Positions 43,267 to 55,499 of a stretch of DNA of 64,000 nucleotides are shown here, one piece after another. Position 1 is the stretch's first letter; every line of letters begins with the position of its first letter. The notes beneath the pieces were generated by a model. The model ran no database searches, had not been told where the DNA came from, and saw nothing but the letters and a program-made list of their open reading frames with translations. A program made the translations under genes and the position numbers. This DNA comes from Malus domestica (taxonomy: Eukaryota > Streptophyta > Magnoliopsida > Rosales > Rosaceae): NCBI RefSeq assembly GCF_042453785.1, contig NC_091677.1, forward strand, positions 29,637,501 to 29,701,500, read 5' to 3'.

Positions 43267-45205
43267 TTACTTGGTCTGCGCAACACAAACTTTGTAATTT
43301 TAGGGTCAACATTTTGGAACGCCCAATGGGACATAATTGCTAAAAATTGCGAAGTTTAAACGATGTTTCCATATTCCAGTTCATCTGATTGGACAAGATC
43401 TAAGCAAATCTAAGCTCAATGGGGAAAGACACATTCAAAAGAGTGAGGAGAACAAAAGGGGAAGGAAAGTGAGGAAGACTCTTGATGCACATGAAGAGAT
43501 GAGAGCTTCCGTCACCTTCCAAGAACAATAGATAAAAAAAAAAGACATTGCCCGTTTCAATACATGGTTAGTTGAGAAAGGGTAGTTGAGAAACACTTTC
43601 CTTATGTTCTTCCATTATTATTTTTTCTTTTTTTTTGAACTCTTTGTTGGAATTTTCAAGAGGGTTTTTGTCTTAATTCAGTTCTCTCTCGATGTTGATA
43701 TTTCAGCTCAAACCTACTAGGTGAAAATAATTAGGATCTTCCAAAAGAATTTGGTGAAGTACTAAACTTTGGAATAAAAAAGTTTTTGATACACTCTCGG
43801 GTTACGCACACAAATTACCTAATCCAGCTTCTAGGGGTAATGCTAAAACTGAATTAGTTTAAAATTTTCGTTTCCGTAGCTTTATTCCCTAATCCAATTC
43901 AAAACTTTAGTTGATCAAATCACCTTCCATGCGCGGCCGATTAAAACTAATCTCAATTAACAACATAATCATCATTATCTTGTAGCAGCCCTCCTCTGGT
44001 GGTGACATAATTAAATTAAAATATTGGGGTTACGGCTGAATGAAAGTGTTTGTTGGCTTCACCACTATTTGAGATATTTTGGAATCATTTATTAATTTAA
44101 TAACGTCAACCTAAAACACTTGATAAGTTCGATTAGGGAAATTGGCATATGGTTTGTAATTATATCATGTTCCTTAATCCTTGTCGCTACTTGAGTGATA
44201 TCATGGGACGGCGACCGGTCCCACCTCCCTCATCATTCAGTCTTATCACTCCTCTTAGCACGTTGATCAAAACAATTAATGTCCAAAGTGTTCTTGTTTT
44301 CTAAATTTTTTTTTTTTTATGTAGGGAATTCTCTACTCATTCATTTAACTTCTTCCACAACTTTATTCAATCATTTCTTATTGGTTTTATTAGATCATTT
44401 TTAAATGAGATGTCAAAAATTATACACAAATTGTTTTAACAAAGATATTTTTTTTGGTGTTCTAAAGAAAATGTCAAAATCTTACGAGATTTGACATTCT
44501 CTACTTTACTGCTAAATTTGAAAGCAATGTCAAAATATATTTTGCTTACATGAATTGTCATTCGAATTACAAATCCCTAAAAAGCCATTTACATGTTTTG
44601 AGATATTATATACATCTTGGTCCTTAAATCGTTCATCAAGGATTCAATAAGAAGGTTCAACGACTAAAAATTCTAGTGCGTAGGACATTCCAGGACGTGT
44701 TAAAATTTCAATAGCTAAAAGCTGAAAGCGGAAAGTTACAAATATATGAGAAACAAGTGAGTTGTGACGGTGATTGGATGACCACCGTGCAGCTGCTGAC
44801 TTGGTCTTTTTGTTCATTGTGCTTAGAAATGGAGGAGAAAAGCCAAAAGTAGTTTTTTGTTTTGGGTAGAAAAAGGGTCTCTGCAACATAAGTGTCACCC
44901 CGTCTTGTCCAGCAACTAATTGAAAAAAATCTGGGTGGAAATTTTCTCAAAGTGCGTAAAAAAGTCGTAAGATATTCATGTGATTTAAACTTTATATTTT
45001 GTCTTTCTTTCTATAAAAAAATTGACATAATATATTGACGTGATCTAATAGTGATTGTTGAAATAAGAGGAAAGGCAAAAAACAGAAGAGGGAATCATAC
45101 TCCGTCCCGATGAGTAACTGCCCATATTGCCATTGGTTATTTGGAGAAGAAGAAAATCATACATTATAAATAGTATCATCAACTGAATTTTACGTTGTAC
45201 TATAA
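43267..45205. other. Intergenic, no gene seen
   Basis: AT-rich DNA with several poly-T runs (43620, 44310, 44450). No conserved reading frame. Confidence 0.5.
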
Positions 45206-45310
45206 AAAAGGTCATACCCAGTGCACAAGGCTCCCGCTTTACGCAGGATCTGGGAGAGGTGAATGTCGGCTAGCCTTACCCTCATTTATGTCGGCTAGCC
45301 TTACGTCGTA
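45206..45310 (+). mobile_element. Au-type SINE, 5' part
   Basis: Contains CCCAGTGCACAAGGCTCCCG, then CTTTACGCAGGATCTGGGAG and AATGTCGGCTAGCCTTACCC, the recognisable 5' body of Au SINEs. The 3' part is missing, and GTCGGCTAGCCTTAC is duplicated at the break. Confidence 0.75.
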
Positions 45311-45361
45311 CTATACATACAAAATTTTAAACTAGTGTTGATAGAAGATAAATTAATAAGG

Positions 45362-45513
45362 AACCGTTTGATAATCATTTCATTTTTTATTTTTAGTTTT
45401 AGCTTCAACTTATTTGAAATCTGAAAATTGAAATTTTGTTTGGTAATTACCTTTAATTTCATTTTTCAAAAAATGAAAACTAAAAACTAAAAATGAGATT
45501 ATTATGAAACGCC
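45362..45513. mobile_element. Small AT-rich MITE
   Basis: Left CCGTTTGATAATCATTTCAT and the reverse complement of the right, CGTTTCATAATAATCTCAT, pair and continue into TTTTTAGTTTT on both sides. Boundaries approximate. Confidence 0.55.
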
Positions 45514-45822
45514 CTAAACTATCGCAAGAGGTAACTTCCCACATCGTCCAGGGATGAGGATCATGTAAGCCTTATATGTATATTCTCATCTCTACCTAGC
45601 ACGAGGCATTTTGGAAGCTCACTGGCTTCGGATTCCGTAAGAACTCCGAAGTTAAGCGAGTTCGGACGAGAGCATTCTTAAGATGGGTGATCTACTGGGA
45701 AGTTCTCGTGTGAGTTCCCAGAAACAAAACTATGAGGGCGTGACCGGGGCACAAAACGGAACAATATCGTGCTACGACATAGTTGAGCCTAGGATGTGAT
45801 GGGGCCTGGGTCGGGATGTGAC
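45514..45822 (+). mobile_element. Cassandra-like TRIM remnant with 5S rRNA-derived segment
   Basis: A 5S rRNA-like stretch lies at about 45601-45713. It includes GAACTCCGAAGTTAAGCG (A-box region), GATGGGTGA (intermediate element) and CTGGGAAGTTCTCGTG (C-box region). The 5' flank, GAAACGCCCTAAACTATCGC, and a purine-rich end, GGGGCCTGGGTCGGGATGTGACA, fit the Cassandra group of non-coding LTR elements, which carry 5S sequence in the LTR. Several changes from plant 5S consensus, a poor 5' end and the single copy argue against a working 5S gene. Confidence 0.72.
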
Positions 45823-46514
45823 ACAAGAACCATCAATGTCCTGATTCACAATATTAATCGGCTCTCATATTTACTCTGCGAACCTATCATTCATAGTCTT
45901 AATTCAACTACAATTTTACTCCTTTATTTTATTTTATTTTGTTGAGGAAAATCATGAATAAGCAGTAGAAAAGAAACTGAAGGCTCGCACACAATCATAA
46001 TGCATAAAAGAGAGTACTAGTCTTTGTACAAACACAGCTACAAATACATAATATGACAATAGAAATAGATGACCAATTCCAAAATGTACAAATAATATTG
46101 ATAATTTGGCATTTCCACTCCAGGAGCTGAAAAACGAGAGCTCGTGATGGTCGGACTGCTTGAGAAGGAGATCACAAAACCGTCTCCCTCTACAGCGGTC
46201 ATGCCTTGGATAAAAACTGAAAACTAAAAACATGCTCGTGAACATTACACAGCAGTGACTTTTCCTAACTACACATACTATTATTTACTTTACAAGACAT
46301 TGGCTATAATTCCACTTTCTGGCAACAAAAACTAAGGCATGGCCCAACAAAAAGCATGAACCAGATTGTGCCACTGCTGAAAGGCCTGAAAAAACAAGCA
46401 GCCTTTGTGCAGCAGATTGGCCTGAAATTTGAAGCTTCAAGGATCCCTTGTAATAAAAACTCACAAGGCTTCTAGGATCATAGGTTGTTTTCCGAAACAT
46501 TGCAACCGGCTGTG
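45823..46514. other. Intergenic / ERF gene 3' flank
   Basis: No gene or bounded repeat recognised. Confidence 0.45.
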
Positions 46515-46675
46515 ATGACAAATTAGAGAGGGGGGAGGGAGAGGAGGGAGAGGAGGGAGAGGAGGGAGAGGAGGGAGAAGGGGGAGGGAGAGGATGGGGT
46601 GGTGGTGTGTGTGTGTGTGATGACAAATTAGAGAGGGGGGGAGGGAGAGGAGGGAGAGGAGGGAGAAGCATAAAA
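46515..46675 (+). repeat. Purine-rich minisatellite and about 102-bp duplication
   Basis: GGGAGAGGAG-type units recur about every 10 bp in two blocks (46533-46600 and 46635-46675). Each block is preceded by TGATGACAAATTAGAGAGGG (46517 and 46619). A GT run lies between them at about 46603-46619. The G-runs could form quadruplex or triplex structures. The array lies roughly 155 bp past the end of the ERF coding region. Confidence 0.88.
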
Positions 46676-46828
46676 AGGAAAAGTTTGAAATGCAACTCCT
46701 GACCGGGTTCCGGAAAATGGAACGAGTGAGAAAGGATGAGGGAAATGGGCTTGTACTAGTTCTACAACATAGAGGTGTGACCGTGTGAGTGGGAATTGCA
46801 AAGCTCAAATTTAAAAGAAATGAACTTT

Positions 46829-48151
46829 TCAATCTTGGTCCTTCCAAAAGAAGTTCTTCATGGGATATGAAGAGGAAGAAGAGGAACCCGTACCCGAATT
46901 ATGGAGCACTTGTTGAGGACAAATGTTAGTGTTATAGTCCTGCTGGTTTGGATTGGTAAAAGGGAGATGTGATTGCAGCAAAAGATTGTTGTTGGCGTCC
47001 AAATCATCCCACACAGGACTACCTGGACCCCAACCTGCAGGAATTGCATTAATCCAAGCATCTGCCATGTCCCCCCAAACAATTTCCTCTTGCTGCGAAT
47101 TCCCTCCTGCGCAATCCGTATTTGCCTCAATTTCGTCAATCACTTTGGCCTCACTAAACTCCAGTCCCGAATCATTGTCAGTGCTATTCTCTTCTTGGGT
47201 ATGTGGAATTGGTGGTGGCGGCATTGCCTCCACATTGGAAGCGCTTCTCTTGACTTTTTGAGGTTGCTTGCGGCGCCTGGTTGGCTTTGAACTCTCATGG
47301 GTTGGAGGCGAAGTAGCTGCTGAACTTGGATCTGAAGAAGTTGGAACATCTGATTTGTCTTTGTTGAGAAAAAGCTCAGGGAAATTGAGCCTGGCATTCT
47401 CTCCTCTCAATTTGAAGGCCTCGCGGTCGTAAGCCATGGCGGCATCTTCAGCTGTGTCAAAGGTGCCAAGCCAGAGGCGAGTCCTGTTTCGAGGAAGGCG
47501 AATTTCAGCTACCCATTTACCCCAATGCCGTTGCCTCACTCCCCTGTAAAGTTTTGTAGTATTATACGGCATTGCCGGTGCTCGAAACATTGGCCTTCCA
47601 TCTGGTCCCAATCTGTTCATCATCATCGCCCTCCCTCTTGGACTCAAATTCAAAGCATCACTCCAATACTGAAGAAGTTGCTGGTGCTGCTGCCAAGTCA
47701 ACGTCGCTGGGGGCGGATAACTCATCTGCTGCTGCTGCAGCTGCTGGGATTCAAAAGATATCATTTGCTGCGGATTTTGTTGCTGTTGCTGTTGAATTGG
47801 TGAGGGCAATAAAGGCACATTTGTGGGGTTGAATTGTTGGGGGAATTGCATCATAGGCTGTTGAGACCCGTCGAAAGAAAACGGAAAAACTATTTTTGAA
47901 GAGGAAGATGGATAGGGAGCGATGATTGGCGATGGTGTTTGATGAGCTAAAGAAGGTGAAGATTGAATTGGGTCTTGCCTTTCAGGGCTCTTGACTTTCT
48001 TGAGAGGCCTATTCGACGCCATGGACGCCTCACTAAAACCGGGCTTCCATGGCGGCCTCTCGAAGGAAAAATCAAGCTCCCCATCTTTGTTAGCCTCCCA
48101 ATCTACGCTTGTTTCCATCCTGGATTTACCACTCTTTTTTGCTGCAGCCAT
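46829..48151 (-). CDS. AP2/ERF transcription factor, group A-6 (ERF053/ERF054-like, 440 aa)
   Basis: Single exon. One AP2 domain lies at about residues 201-260 ([20 protein letters not shown] through [20 protein letters not shown]). Within it V14 and L19 fit the A-6 (RAP2.4/ERF053-type) branch of the DREB subfamily. Gln-rich tracts flank residues 118-143 ([10 protein letters not shown] and [10 protein letters not shown]). A basic patch, [12 protein letters not shown], after the domain may act in nuclear import. The acidic C-terminal half ([20 protein letters not shown]) is likely activating. The protein should bind GCC-box or DRE-type sites in the nucleus, in drought, salt or light responses by family analogy. 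The second Met at residue 12 is an alternative start. It lies alone, divergent from nothing obvious; see the TATA element upstream. Confidence 0.93.
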   Translation of the reverse strand: MAAAKKSGKSRMETSVDWEANKDGELDFSFERPPWKPGFSEASMASNRPLKKVKSPERQDPIQSSPSLAHQTPSPIIAPYPSSSSKIVFPFSFDGSQQPMMQFPQQFNPTNVPLLPSPIQQQQQQNPQQMISFESQQLQQQQMSYPPPATLTWQQHQQLLQYWSDALNLSPRGRAMMMNRLGPDGRPMFRAPAMPYNTTKLYRGVRQRHWGKWVAEIRLPRNRTRLWLGTFDTAEDAAMAYDREAFKLRGENARLNFPELFLNKDKSDVPTSSDPSSAATSPPTHESSKPTRRRKQPQKVKRSASNVEAMPPPPIPHTQEENSTDNDSGLEFSEAKVIDEIEANTDCAGGNSQQEEIVWGDMADAWINAIPAGWGPGSPVWDDLDANNNLLLQSHLPFTNPNQQDYNTNICPQQVLHNSGTGSSSSSSYPMKNFFWKDQD

Positions 48152-48400
48152 TGTTGCTTGCTTTACCTGCTCGCTTTCTCTTTGAGACTCTCAAACAAAT
48201 TCCGAAAGCCGAAAGGAGATTCAAGAAACAAATTGAGATGGGTCACGCAAGAAAAAGGAAAAAAAAAAATCGAATCCGATGATTCCAAAAATCAAACCAG
48301 AAAATCAAAAGAAAAGAAAATTCAAGTACCCAGATGGAATTTTGGTCTAAGAATTAATAAAAAAGAACAAAGACTGGATTTTGGAATCTGGGTTTCGATT

Positions 48401-48466
48401 TCAACAGCTGATCCGATCGAACAAAAAACAGAATCGGATGCCAAAAGCGGAAATTCTTGAGGAACC
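48401..48466 (-). other. Possible upstream ORF in the ERF leader
   Basis: An ATG in the presumed leader opens a 22-codon frame (MGSSRISAFGIRFCFLFDRI and on) that ends about 250 bp before the ERF start. Translation is unproven. Confidence 0.3.
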
Positions 48467-48640
48467 CATCTCAATTCCCTGAATGCAGTAGCTTGAATTC
48501 AACAAAGAGAGCGAGCAGGTGACGGCAAGTAACGAATATCCGAGTGGTTGCGGATGAAATTGTTGGGTGGCAGAAGGCGAAGAAGCTGGGGGAGCGAGAA
48601 CAGATGATTTTTGTGCAGAGAAGCGGAGGAGGAAGGAGGG

Positions 48641-48648
48641 TTTATAAG
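48641..48648 (-). promoter_or_regulatory. TATA box of the ERF gene
   Basis: CTTATAAA on the minus strand, about 490 bp before the coding start. This implies a leader of roughly 450 bp, which can be spliced or contain upstream ORFs. Confidence 0.55.
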
Positions 48649-48651
48649 AGA

Positions 48652-49868
48652 GCAGATAAAGATTTGAAGCGAGACTTTTTGAGGAAAGAGAGAGAGAATT
48701 TGTACAAGGCTCGGGATTGGTTGGCTTTACATTGGGACCCACACGGATTGGTTTTTCTTGGTTTCCTTGCTTCCACTCCAATTTCTCTCTGCCACCTTCC
48801 ACCAACGGAAGCCACGTGTCTACATCTTTCTTTCTCTCTGTTTTTATCTGCGTTAATTAAACCTAATACAATATTTTGTTCCAGAAACTTTCCGATTTCG
48901 CACTTCCATTTTCCTTTGAACTCCTCTCTTCTTCTACCGTCTTACGATTCAATAAATTCAAACTTATCTCCCACGGTTTACCAAAAAAAATAACAACCTT
49001 ATCTCCTACGTGGCATGTACTCATTGGTCGTTGGACATCAGCAGGAGCAAACTTCTTAAACAAATCTTTTAAGCTCATTCGACGATAATAAATAAGACGG
49101 TGGATATTACCATGATTTAGGCATGGTGAGCAAAAATATTACTTACATGAATGATTTGTTATCTCGCCCATTTGTTTGGGTACAAATACTGCTAAAATAC
49201 ATCCAATAAGTTAGAACACAATTTGAAAATCTAAACACATGAGAGGTTTAGAATTACGACAAATGTATAATGCTGCTTTGGGTACCATCTAATAGTACCG
49301 TTTAATGGTATTCTTTTCTAATCCAAATATTGTAAATAACAAATTCTATACTAATTTGTTCTTACCTCGCCAATAAAAAAATTAATAATGCTACTTTGGA
49401 TAACTCATATAGAAGATAATTATTCAGCCATAAAACGAATGGGTCGCAATAGTTACTAGGAAGAATTCACAACAAATTTTTGGGGTGGCAAGACGGTCAA
49501 ACATGCAGCTATTTCAAACAAAGATATGTCACCAAAATTCCAACCCCAGCCGACCACCTGCTTGATTTATCAAAGTACAATTAATAACTCAATAATTTTC
49601 TATATATATATGTTTTTCGTCTATATTTTTTATTGATAGAAAAGTTAATCCGCATTTAATTCATGGAACAAATACAATACAGGAAACTTAGCCTCAGCAC
49701 TAAACCAATCAAGGCCACTATTAATTATGCACAATAAGAGAAAATTTTTTGTGTGACAATATCTATTACACCAAATGTAATAATTTAATTGGTAGAAAAA
49801 AAATTATTCAAGTTTTCAACTAATTATATTATAATACTTAAAAAAATTTATTCAGTACACTAAAAAAA
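48652..49868. other. Intergenic, upstream of ERF gene
   Basis: Holds CACGTG at about 48812 (GCCACGTGTC) that may belong to the ERF promoter. Otherwise AT-rich with no gene recognised. Confidence 0.45.
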
Positions 49869-50022
49869 TAGAAAAACTAATAAAAATAGCTTGAAAACTT
49901 TGAGTTTTAATGATAAGGACTAAATAAAGGGTAAAGTAAATAATATCAAGTTTGACTTTTAATATAAAAATGTAATTTTTCGCTAAAGTGAACAATACTG
50001 TGAATTTTTCGTTAAAACACTC
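49869..50022 (-). mobile_element. Second copy of the 155-bp hAT-type MITE
   Basis: Reverse-oriented relative of 2866-3020. It shares the GAGTTTTAA-GATAAGGAC block, AAATAAAGGGTAAAGT and TTTTTCG-TAAAGTGAACAATAC. The probable TSD TAAAAAAA lies in A-rich flanks, so the ends are approximate. Confidence 0.75.
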
Positions 50023-50418
50023 TAAAAAAAATCTCTAGTGCAGTGAATGATCAATCAAGCCCACTGTTTTTGTTTTTGTTGTTATTCAATTCTTTTCATT
50101 ACCCTAACAGGCTACCACCGTCATAAATGTATAAAGTAGTCTACAATCCACCTACTACCAATGTGATTATCTAATTTATTAACCTGATCCATTGTTAGCA
50201 AAATGATCAATTTTTTATTTTATTTTTGTCAGTGCACAATGATTGAACTATCCATGTTAAGTTAAACGATATTGTCACCTTTAATTTAATCCAATTGTCA
50301 CAGAAGTTCTTACCTTTAAACTTGTATAAAACTTCACCAGTTTAGGTGTCTAATGCAATGAGGCATATTTGTTGTTTACATGGAGCCAAGTATTTACACG
50401 TGCATAATTAAAATCTAA
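50023..50418. other. Intergenic, no gene seen
   Basis: AT-rich; no recognised feature. Confidence 0.5.
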
Positions 50419-50594
50419 TACAATTTGCAATAGCCACTTAGTACTACAGTCTAGTGGTATTATTCTCTATTTGTAAGTTGGAGGTCTTAGGTTCGATTTT
50501 CGGCAAATACGAATTATGGTTAGGCTCACTCTCTCACCCCTTTAGTGCATGTAATATTGTTTGTTCAATAAAAAAAAAATTACAATTTGCAATA
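50419..50594 (+). mobile_element. tRNA-derived SINE with 14-bp TSD
   Basis: The element spans 50433-50580. It has an A-box-like TCTAGTGGTATT, a B-box-like GGTTCGATTTTC and an A tail (50570-50579). The TSD TACAATTTGCAATA is exact (50419-50432 and 50581-50594). It differs in body from the SINE at 7903, so a different subfamily. Confidence 0.85.
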
Positions 50595-51990
50595 AGACGA
50601 TATTTTTCTTTTTTTCTTATACAGATAGGAAGAGAAGAGAATTGAACTCAAAACTATGGTGGAATGCTAAAATATTTTGAGAAATGAAAGGAGACTCTCT
50701 CGAAAATTAGACTCTTTGTCATCTCATGTTTTTCTTTTTTGCATAATATTTTATAATGTTGGTACAAAAACTAATGTGAAAATGTGAAAATGTTGGTACA
50801 AAAACTAATGTTAAAACGTGAGTGACTGAGAGACCCACTTTAAGAGAAATTTTCAAATATTTTTAGACCTTTAGGGTCAGCTTTAGAGGTGTTAGGTTTT
50901 ATGTCCTTTTCTTTTTCTTGTATCTTTGTTATTTTTGTTTAGAGGGTAAAGTTTATGTCCCCTTCTTTTTCATATATATTTTTTCATCCTTTTTTCTTGT
51001 ATTATGAAAGGTTAAATTTATGTTTCCCCGATTAAGTGTACCTTTTTTTCGCTACCAATAAAAATTTTCACGTACCGTCAGGATTTTGTAGATAAAAAAA
51101 AACTACAAACGCTTAGATTGCTAAAGAAAGTAGGGAGAATACAACTACAAGTGATCCACGAGTCCACGTTTGGGGGGTCTCTCTCTCTCTCACTTTCGGT
51201 GGAAGCATGAGAAAATAAAATTGTGAGATCCCGCTTGTCTTTCCGCAAGTCAACAACCATAAAACGGTTTCATCCGAGGGACGGTGAGAATCGGCACCTG
51301 TCGGTGGTCCACTCTTGCTCTCTAATCATTCTTTTCTCTCTTCTTTTTTTTCCATGAATCTTTGTCCAAAGTCCACTAAACAAAGTCGTTCATCTTTTTA
51401 TAAGTATCATGTTTCCTCCAAGATATTTTGTGCAGCCAATTTAATGAACAAGGAAGTGCCACATGAATGTTCCGTCCAAAAAGAAGGACAACAAAAAAAA
51501 TATCAGTTACACGACCTCTAAAGATATAAATTTTAGAATTTAATTTGTTGTTGTCTTCTTCTTTTAGAGGCTATATATATATAAGGCTACATATAACTTG
51601 TAGTACAAGAGAAAGACATGTAAGAAGAATTTGTGAATGGCTACTAATTCTAAGCATGAATTTGTAAATTTATCTCACATATCTTTCTAATGCTCGTGAA
51701 CTACATTTCCAATCTCTTCTAAGTAACAATTTGTAATACATTCCTTACTAACTTGAACTCAATCTCTTGAGATTCGGAAATCCCACCAAAACATGGCTTA
51801 AAAAAAAAAAAAAAACTATCCAGCTTATTAGACACGTGCATATATACATAAGCAATAACCAAAACCAAAAGAAGCTTTTCTGTCGAAGCGCTGGGAATGA
51901 AATTTGACCTAAAGAAAAAGAAAGAAGTTGGGAATGAAACGTGGCGTTCATTCGAGCATGCATTGTGGTTGCTTTCAGCCATCTCTCTCT
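50595..51990. other. Intergenic, no gene seen
   Basis: Contains a direct repeat, AATGTTGGTACAAAAACTAATG (about 50757 and 50791), a TC run near 51180 and an A run near 51800. No conserved frame. Confidence 0.5.
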
Positions 51991-52041
51991 ATCTAGAAAG
52001 CAGTAGAGAGACTTTCAGCCATCTCTCTCTATCTAGAAAGC

Positions 52042-52083
<42 letters not shown>
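51991..52083. repeat. Duplicated 41-bp unit ending in a GA microsatellite
   Basis: CTTTCAGCCATCTCTCTCTA and its continuation, TCTAGAAAGCAGTAGAGAGA, occur twice in tandem. The second copy runs into about 20 GA units. Confidence 0.9.
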
Positions 52084-52087
<4 letters not shown>

Positions 52088-52632
52088 AAATATAAGATCT
52101 CCTGTTCTTCTTCTTCTTCTTCTAAAAACCACCATTAATGATTCAGGGACAAACAAAAATACCCGTCTTTTTCTTTGACTACGTACACCAATAATACAGT
52201 TTACCGAAAGTAAGGCATTAGGCATGCACTGCATGCGCATGTCGTGGAGTAATTGGGCTGACGATATTTCTATAGTTCTAGGCAAAATCCACGTATATAT
52301 ACATGTAATGTGTGTCACATTCACAAGTCATATGGACTCTTCCAGATATGTGATTCAATTCCTTGTTTGGCATACAAACAAATCACATATATATGCCCTT
52401 ATGTATAAATACAAGTTATTTAACCAAGGAACTATTGTTATAAGACAAAATGAGAGAGATTTTGCTAGAGATTGACGTGGAACGAGAATGAAGTGATGGA
52501 TCTCTCTCTTTATTTTTTACACGGATATCAGACAAGAAAATGAGGTGAGAAAAATGTAGTAGAAAGATTCCTTTATATAGAGAGTAACATTGCTTCTCTC
52601 CAATGGAAGTTTGGATAGGCAAAAATAATGAA
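52084..52632. other. Intergenic, no gene seen
   Basis: AT-rich with a TTC run near 52105; nothing recognised. Confidence 0.5.
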
Positions 52633-52872
52633 AATCATGTAGGAAAAGGATATGGCGGATCCTTTTCCTAAGGATCCTAGGGGTCCCACGATCGTGATCG
52701 TTTACCGTACATTGTACGGTCATAAATCATTTCAAAATTTAAAATTTAAAAGTAAATTTAAATAGTATCTAACAAAAACTGACCGCACGATGTACAATGA
52801 AAAGTCACAATAGCGGGATCCCTAGGAACCCCAAGAAAAGGATCCGGCGATGATCCTTTTTCCAATCATGTA
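52633..52872. mobile_element. 222-bp palindromic Mutator-type MITE, copy 2
   Basis: The element spans 52642-52863 and is flanked by an exact 9-bp TSD, AATCATGTA. Its ends, GGAAAAGGATATGGCGGATCC and (inverted) GGAAAAAGGATCATCGCCGG, pair. It shares the GACCGCACGATGTAC core and the 222-bp length with 8139-8360. Confidence 0.88.
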
Positions 52873-53990
52873 GGTAAAAACCTATAAGTCTTTGAAGCTA
52901 CATACACCAATAGGGAAGAAGATAAAGTCTTCAGCAACAAAGGCTTTCAAATTCTTATGAGGAATAGATGACATGCACATAAATAGCTCACAATTACGTG
53001 TGAACGAATGGTTTTTGCTAGCATTTCTCATGTCACTACATATAGACATTTTATATTCTTGTTTACATAGTTCAAATCATGAAAACTAGTGACGGTTGAA
53101 TAATAACCATGCGTTGATCAAATTAATTAATTTTTAGGAGAGGTTAAGCTGTTGTTATATGCTATAGATGTGAGATAAACAAGGTATTTTTTTTTTGTTG
53201 ATAAATGATAGCATATGCTTCTGTACAACATGATGTAGCAGATAATTCATGAAGAATCTCATTTTTAGCATTTTTCGTCAATATCATACTCATGAGCGGT
53301 GAGTGCATGAAAAAGTTTTACCTATACAATTAACTGAGTCCTCGTAGTGGAAAACGATGCTACATATTAAGCCAAATTCTCAACCTAATGTGTACGATTA
53401 ACAATAATATACATTTAGCTAATTACTTCCCAAATTATTAACAATATCCTTCTCCAAAACTTTGGTGCAACAATGTCTAACACAATGTAGGTTGCACACG
53501 TATGCTAAAGACAATTGTACCTACATCATTACTCACACCGCTCTTATTATTTAACAATGGCGAGTGATGCCGAATGCAGCAAGCTGTGTTCTGCTGCCAT
53601 TGGCTAGTTCCTAAACATAGGTTTCCTCGAAACCAAGTCCATTCCATATATATATATATAATTATAAACTATGTTATCAATCTGGAGCTTAATTATGAGG
53701 TTTAGAAAGTCAACCCTAGCTAATCGGCCAATTGGGGGATGTTTTTTGCACTGATCCGAAATAAGTCTTAATCATCCTTGTTGGACCATTAGTTCAAATT
53801 GTTGATGCTGATCAGTTGAGGATTGGCTATGGCTGGGCTGGCTGATCAAGAACAATGGTGGTCTCCACACGCTTCCCTTGCAAGAGTTTTGAGTGCATGC
53901 ATGGTAAACATATTCCTGTTTATTAATTTAATTAACAACAGTTCTTCCCACCTTCATTTGTATGCAGAAGTTTGTTGACAACCATGTTAC
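52873..53990. other. Intergenic, no gene seen
   Basis: AT-rich; a TA run near 53650. No conserved frame recognised. Confidence 0.5.
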
Positions 53991-53997
53991 ATCTACA

Positions 53998-54033
<36 letters not shown>

Positions 54034-54041
54034 TATATATG
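53991..54041. repeat. ACAT/AT compound microsatellite
   Basis: About eight ACAT units followed by about eight AT units. Confidence 0.92.
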
Positions 54042-55499
54042 CGTGACACTAATTTTTTACACACGTTTTTGTAGAGTCCACTTCGTAATACATTTCAACG
54101 ATTTGAACTATCTATCTTTTAGAACCTCATTCATAAACCATCTTTGCCACAAATTAGTCAATCCAAAACAACTAAAACATTCATTTGTAGTGAAGAAAAT
54201 GGAGAAATACAGTTCTATAAAGAAACTCTAAATCCTTAATCCAATGGTCATATGGTTTCAGATTTGGATGATCTTTTGTAGGAAAGACCTAAAAAATATA
54301 TAATTCGGATCGTTAAAATACATTATGAAATTGGCTTTGCTAAACCATGTGCCAAAAATTGTATAAAAACAATGGTGTCATAGATCCGCCCTATACGGGG
54401 GATTTCAGAAATTTGTTTGTTTCTTGTAGTAGGAAGCCAGTCCTAATCAAGAACATATTTAATGGAAGAATAAAAAAGAAATAATCAACGGAAATTTATA
54501 TTAAATTAAAGATAAGCCCCATAAGCTTATCAGATAACACACCATTGTATATAATATTATATATAAGTCATGACATTGACAGGTAATAGTTGGAACTTGG
54601 GTTTTGATAGCATAAGGGGATATCTACTTGTTCTCCAATCCCAGATAAGTATTGGCAACTGCGATCATTAGTGGAGAATGTTGGAAAGTACGTACGTACA
54701 AGCATATACTTATAAATACAACAAAATAAATACTTAACTGGTGTGATGTGATCTAGTAACATTTTGTGGTGGCTAGTCCCCAAAATACAATAAAATAACT
54801 ACGTTAGAAGTATACCAATGTTTTTCATGAGCACCTAGTTCCAATGATGATTCAAGACGATCCTGTTACGTCTTGAACCGTCTTAGTACATTATGGTCGA
54901 TGTGTGCGACTCAAATTTGGCAGTTGTTAGCCTATTTTGCATATGAAATATTATCTTGTTAGATATTTTGTGTTTATAGCATGGATTTATATTTGAAATA
55001 ATTACGAACTAAGAAGGCGAATAGAGAACCGCTATCCTAGTGTCATGAAGTTGTGTGTATACTTAATTAGTGTAGTCCTTAACAACGGTTAATATTTGTG
55101 AGAACAAACTTCACGAATCAAACTATAGAAAAGAAAGAAAAAACATCCCTTACCTAAAAGCTATTAGTGAAGGCCCAAGAAAATTTATAGTTCTCAAGTT
55201 TAAGGTATGGCACTTGTAGAAACTCTCTTATTGGATCCTGTATTTCTATGAGAAGCCCTACCATATTGAGCCGATTACAAATAAGAGGTCTAGTAATAGG
55301 AGTGGCCCAGTGTTGTCCAAATCTAAGACGTAGGCTTTCTCAATTTCAAAGTTGGAACTTCGATTCTTTTCCTTGTCAAATGGATCGCCACGTAACGTTG
55401 ATTCGCTCGAGCAGTTTCTATAATGCACGGAGCAACATGAACGACGATATTATATTTGAATATTAACATCATATTAATACCGTTATATTGACGTATTTG
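54042..55499. other. Intergenic, no gene seen
   Basis: AT-rich sequence without a recognised gene or bounded repeat. Confidence 0.45.

Noticed and set aside
45601-45713. Functional 5S rRNA gene
   Set aside because: Many differences from plant 5S consensus, poor 5' end, single copy, and Cassandra-like flanks.
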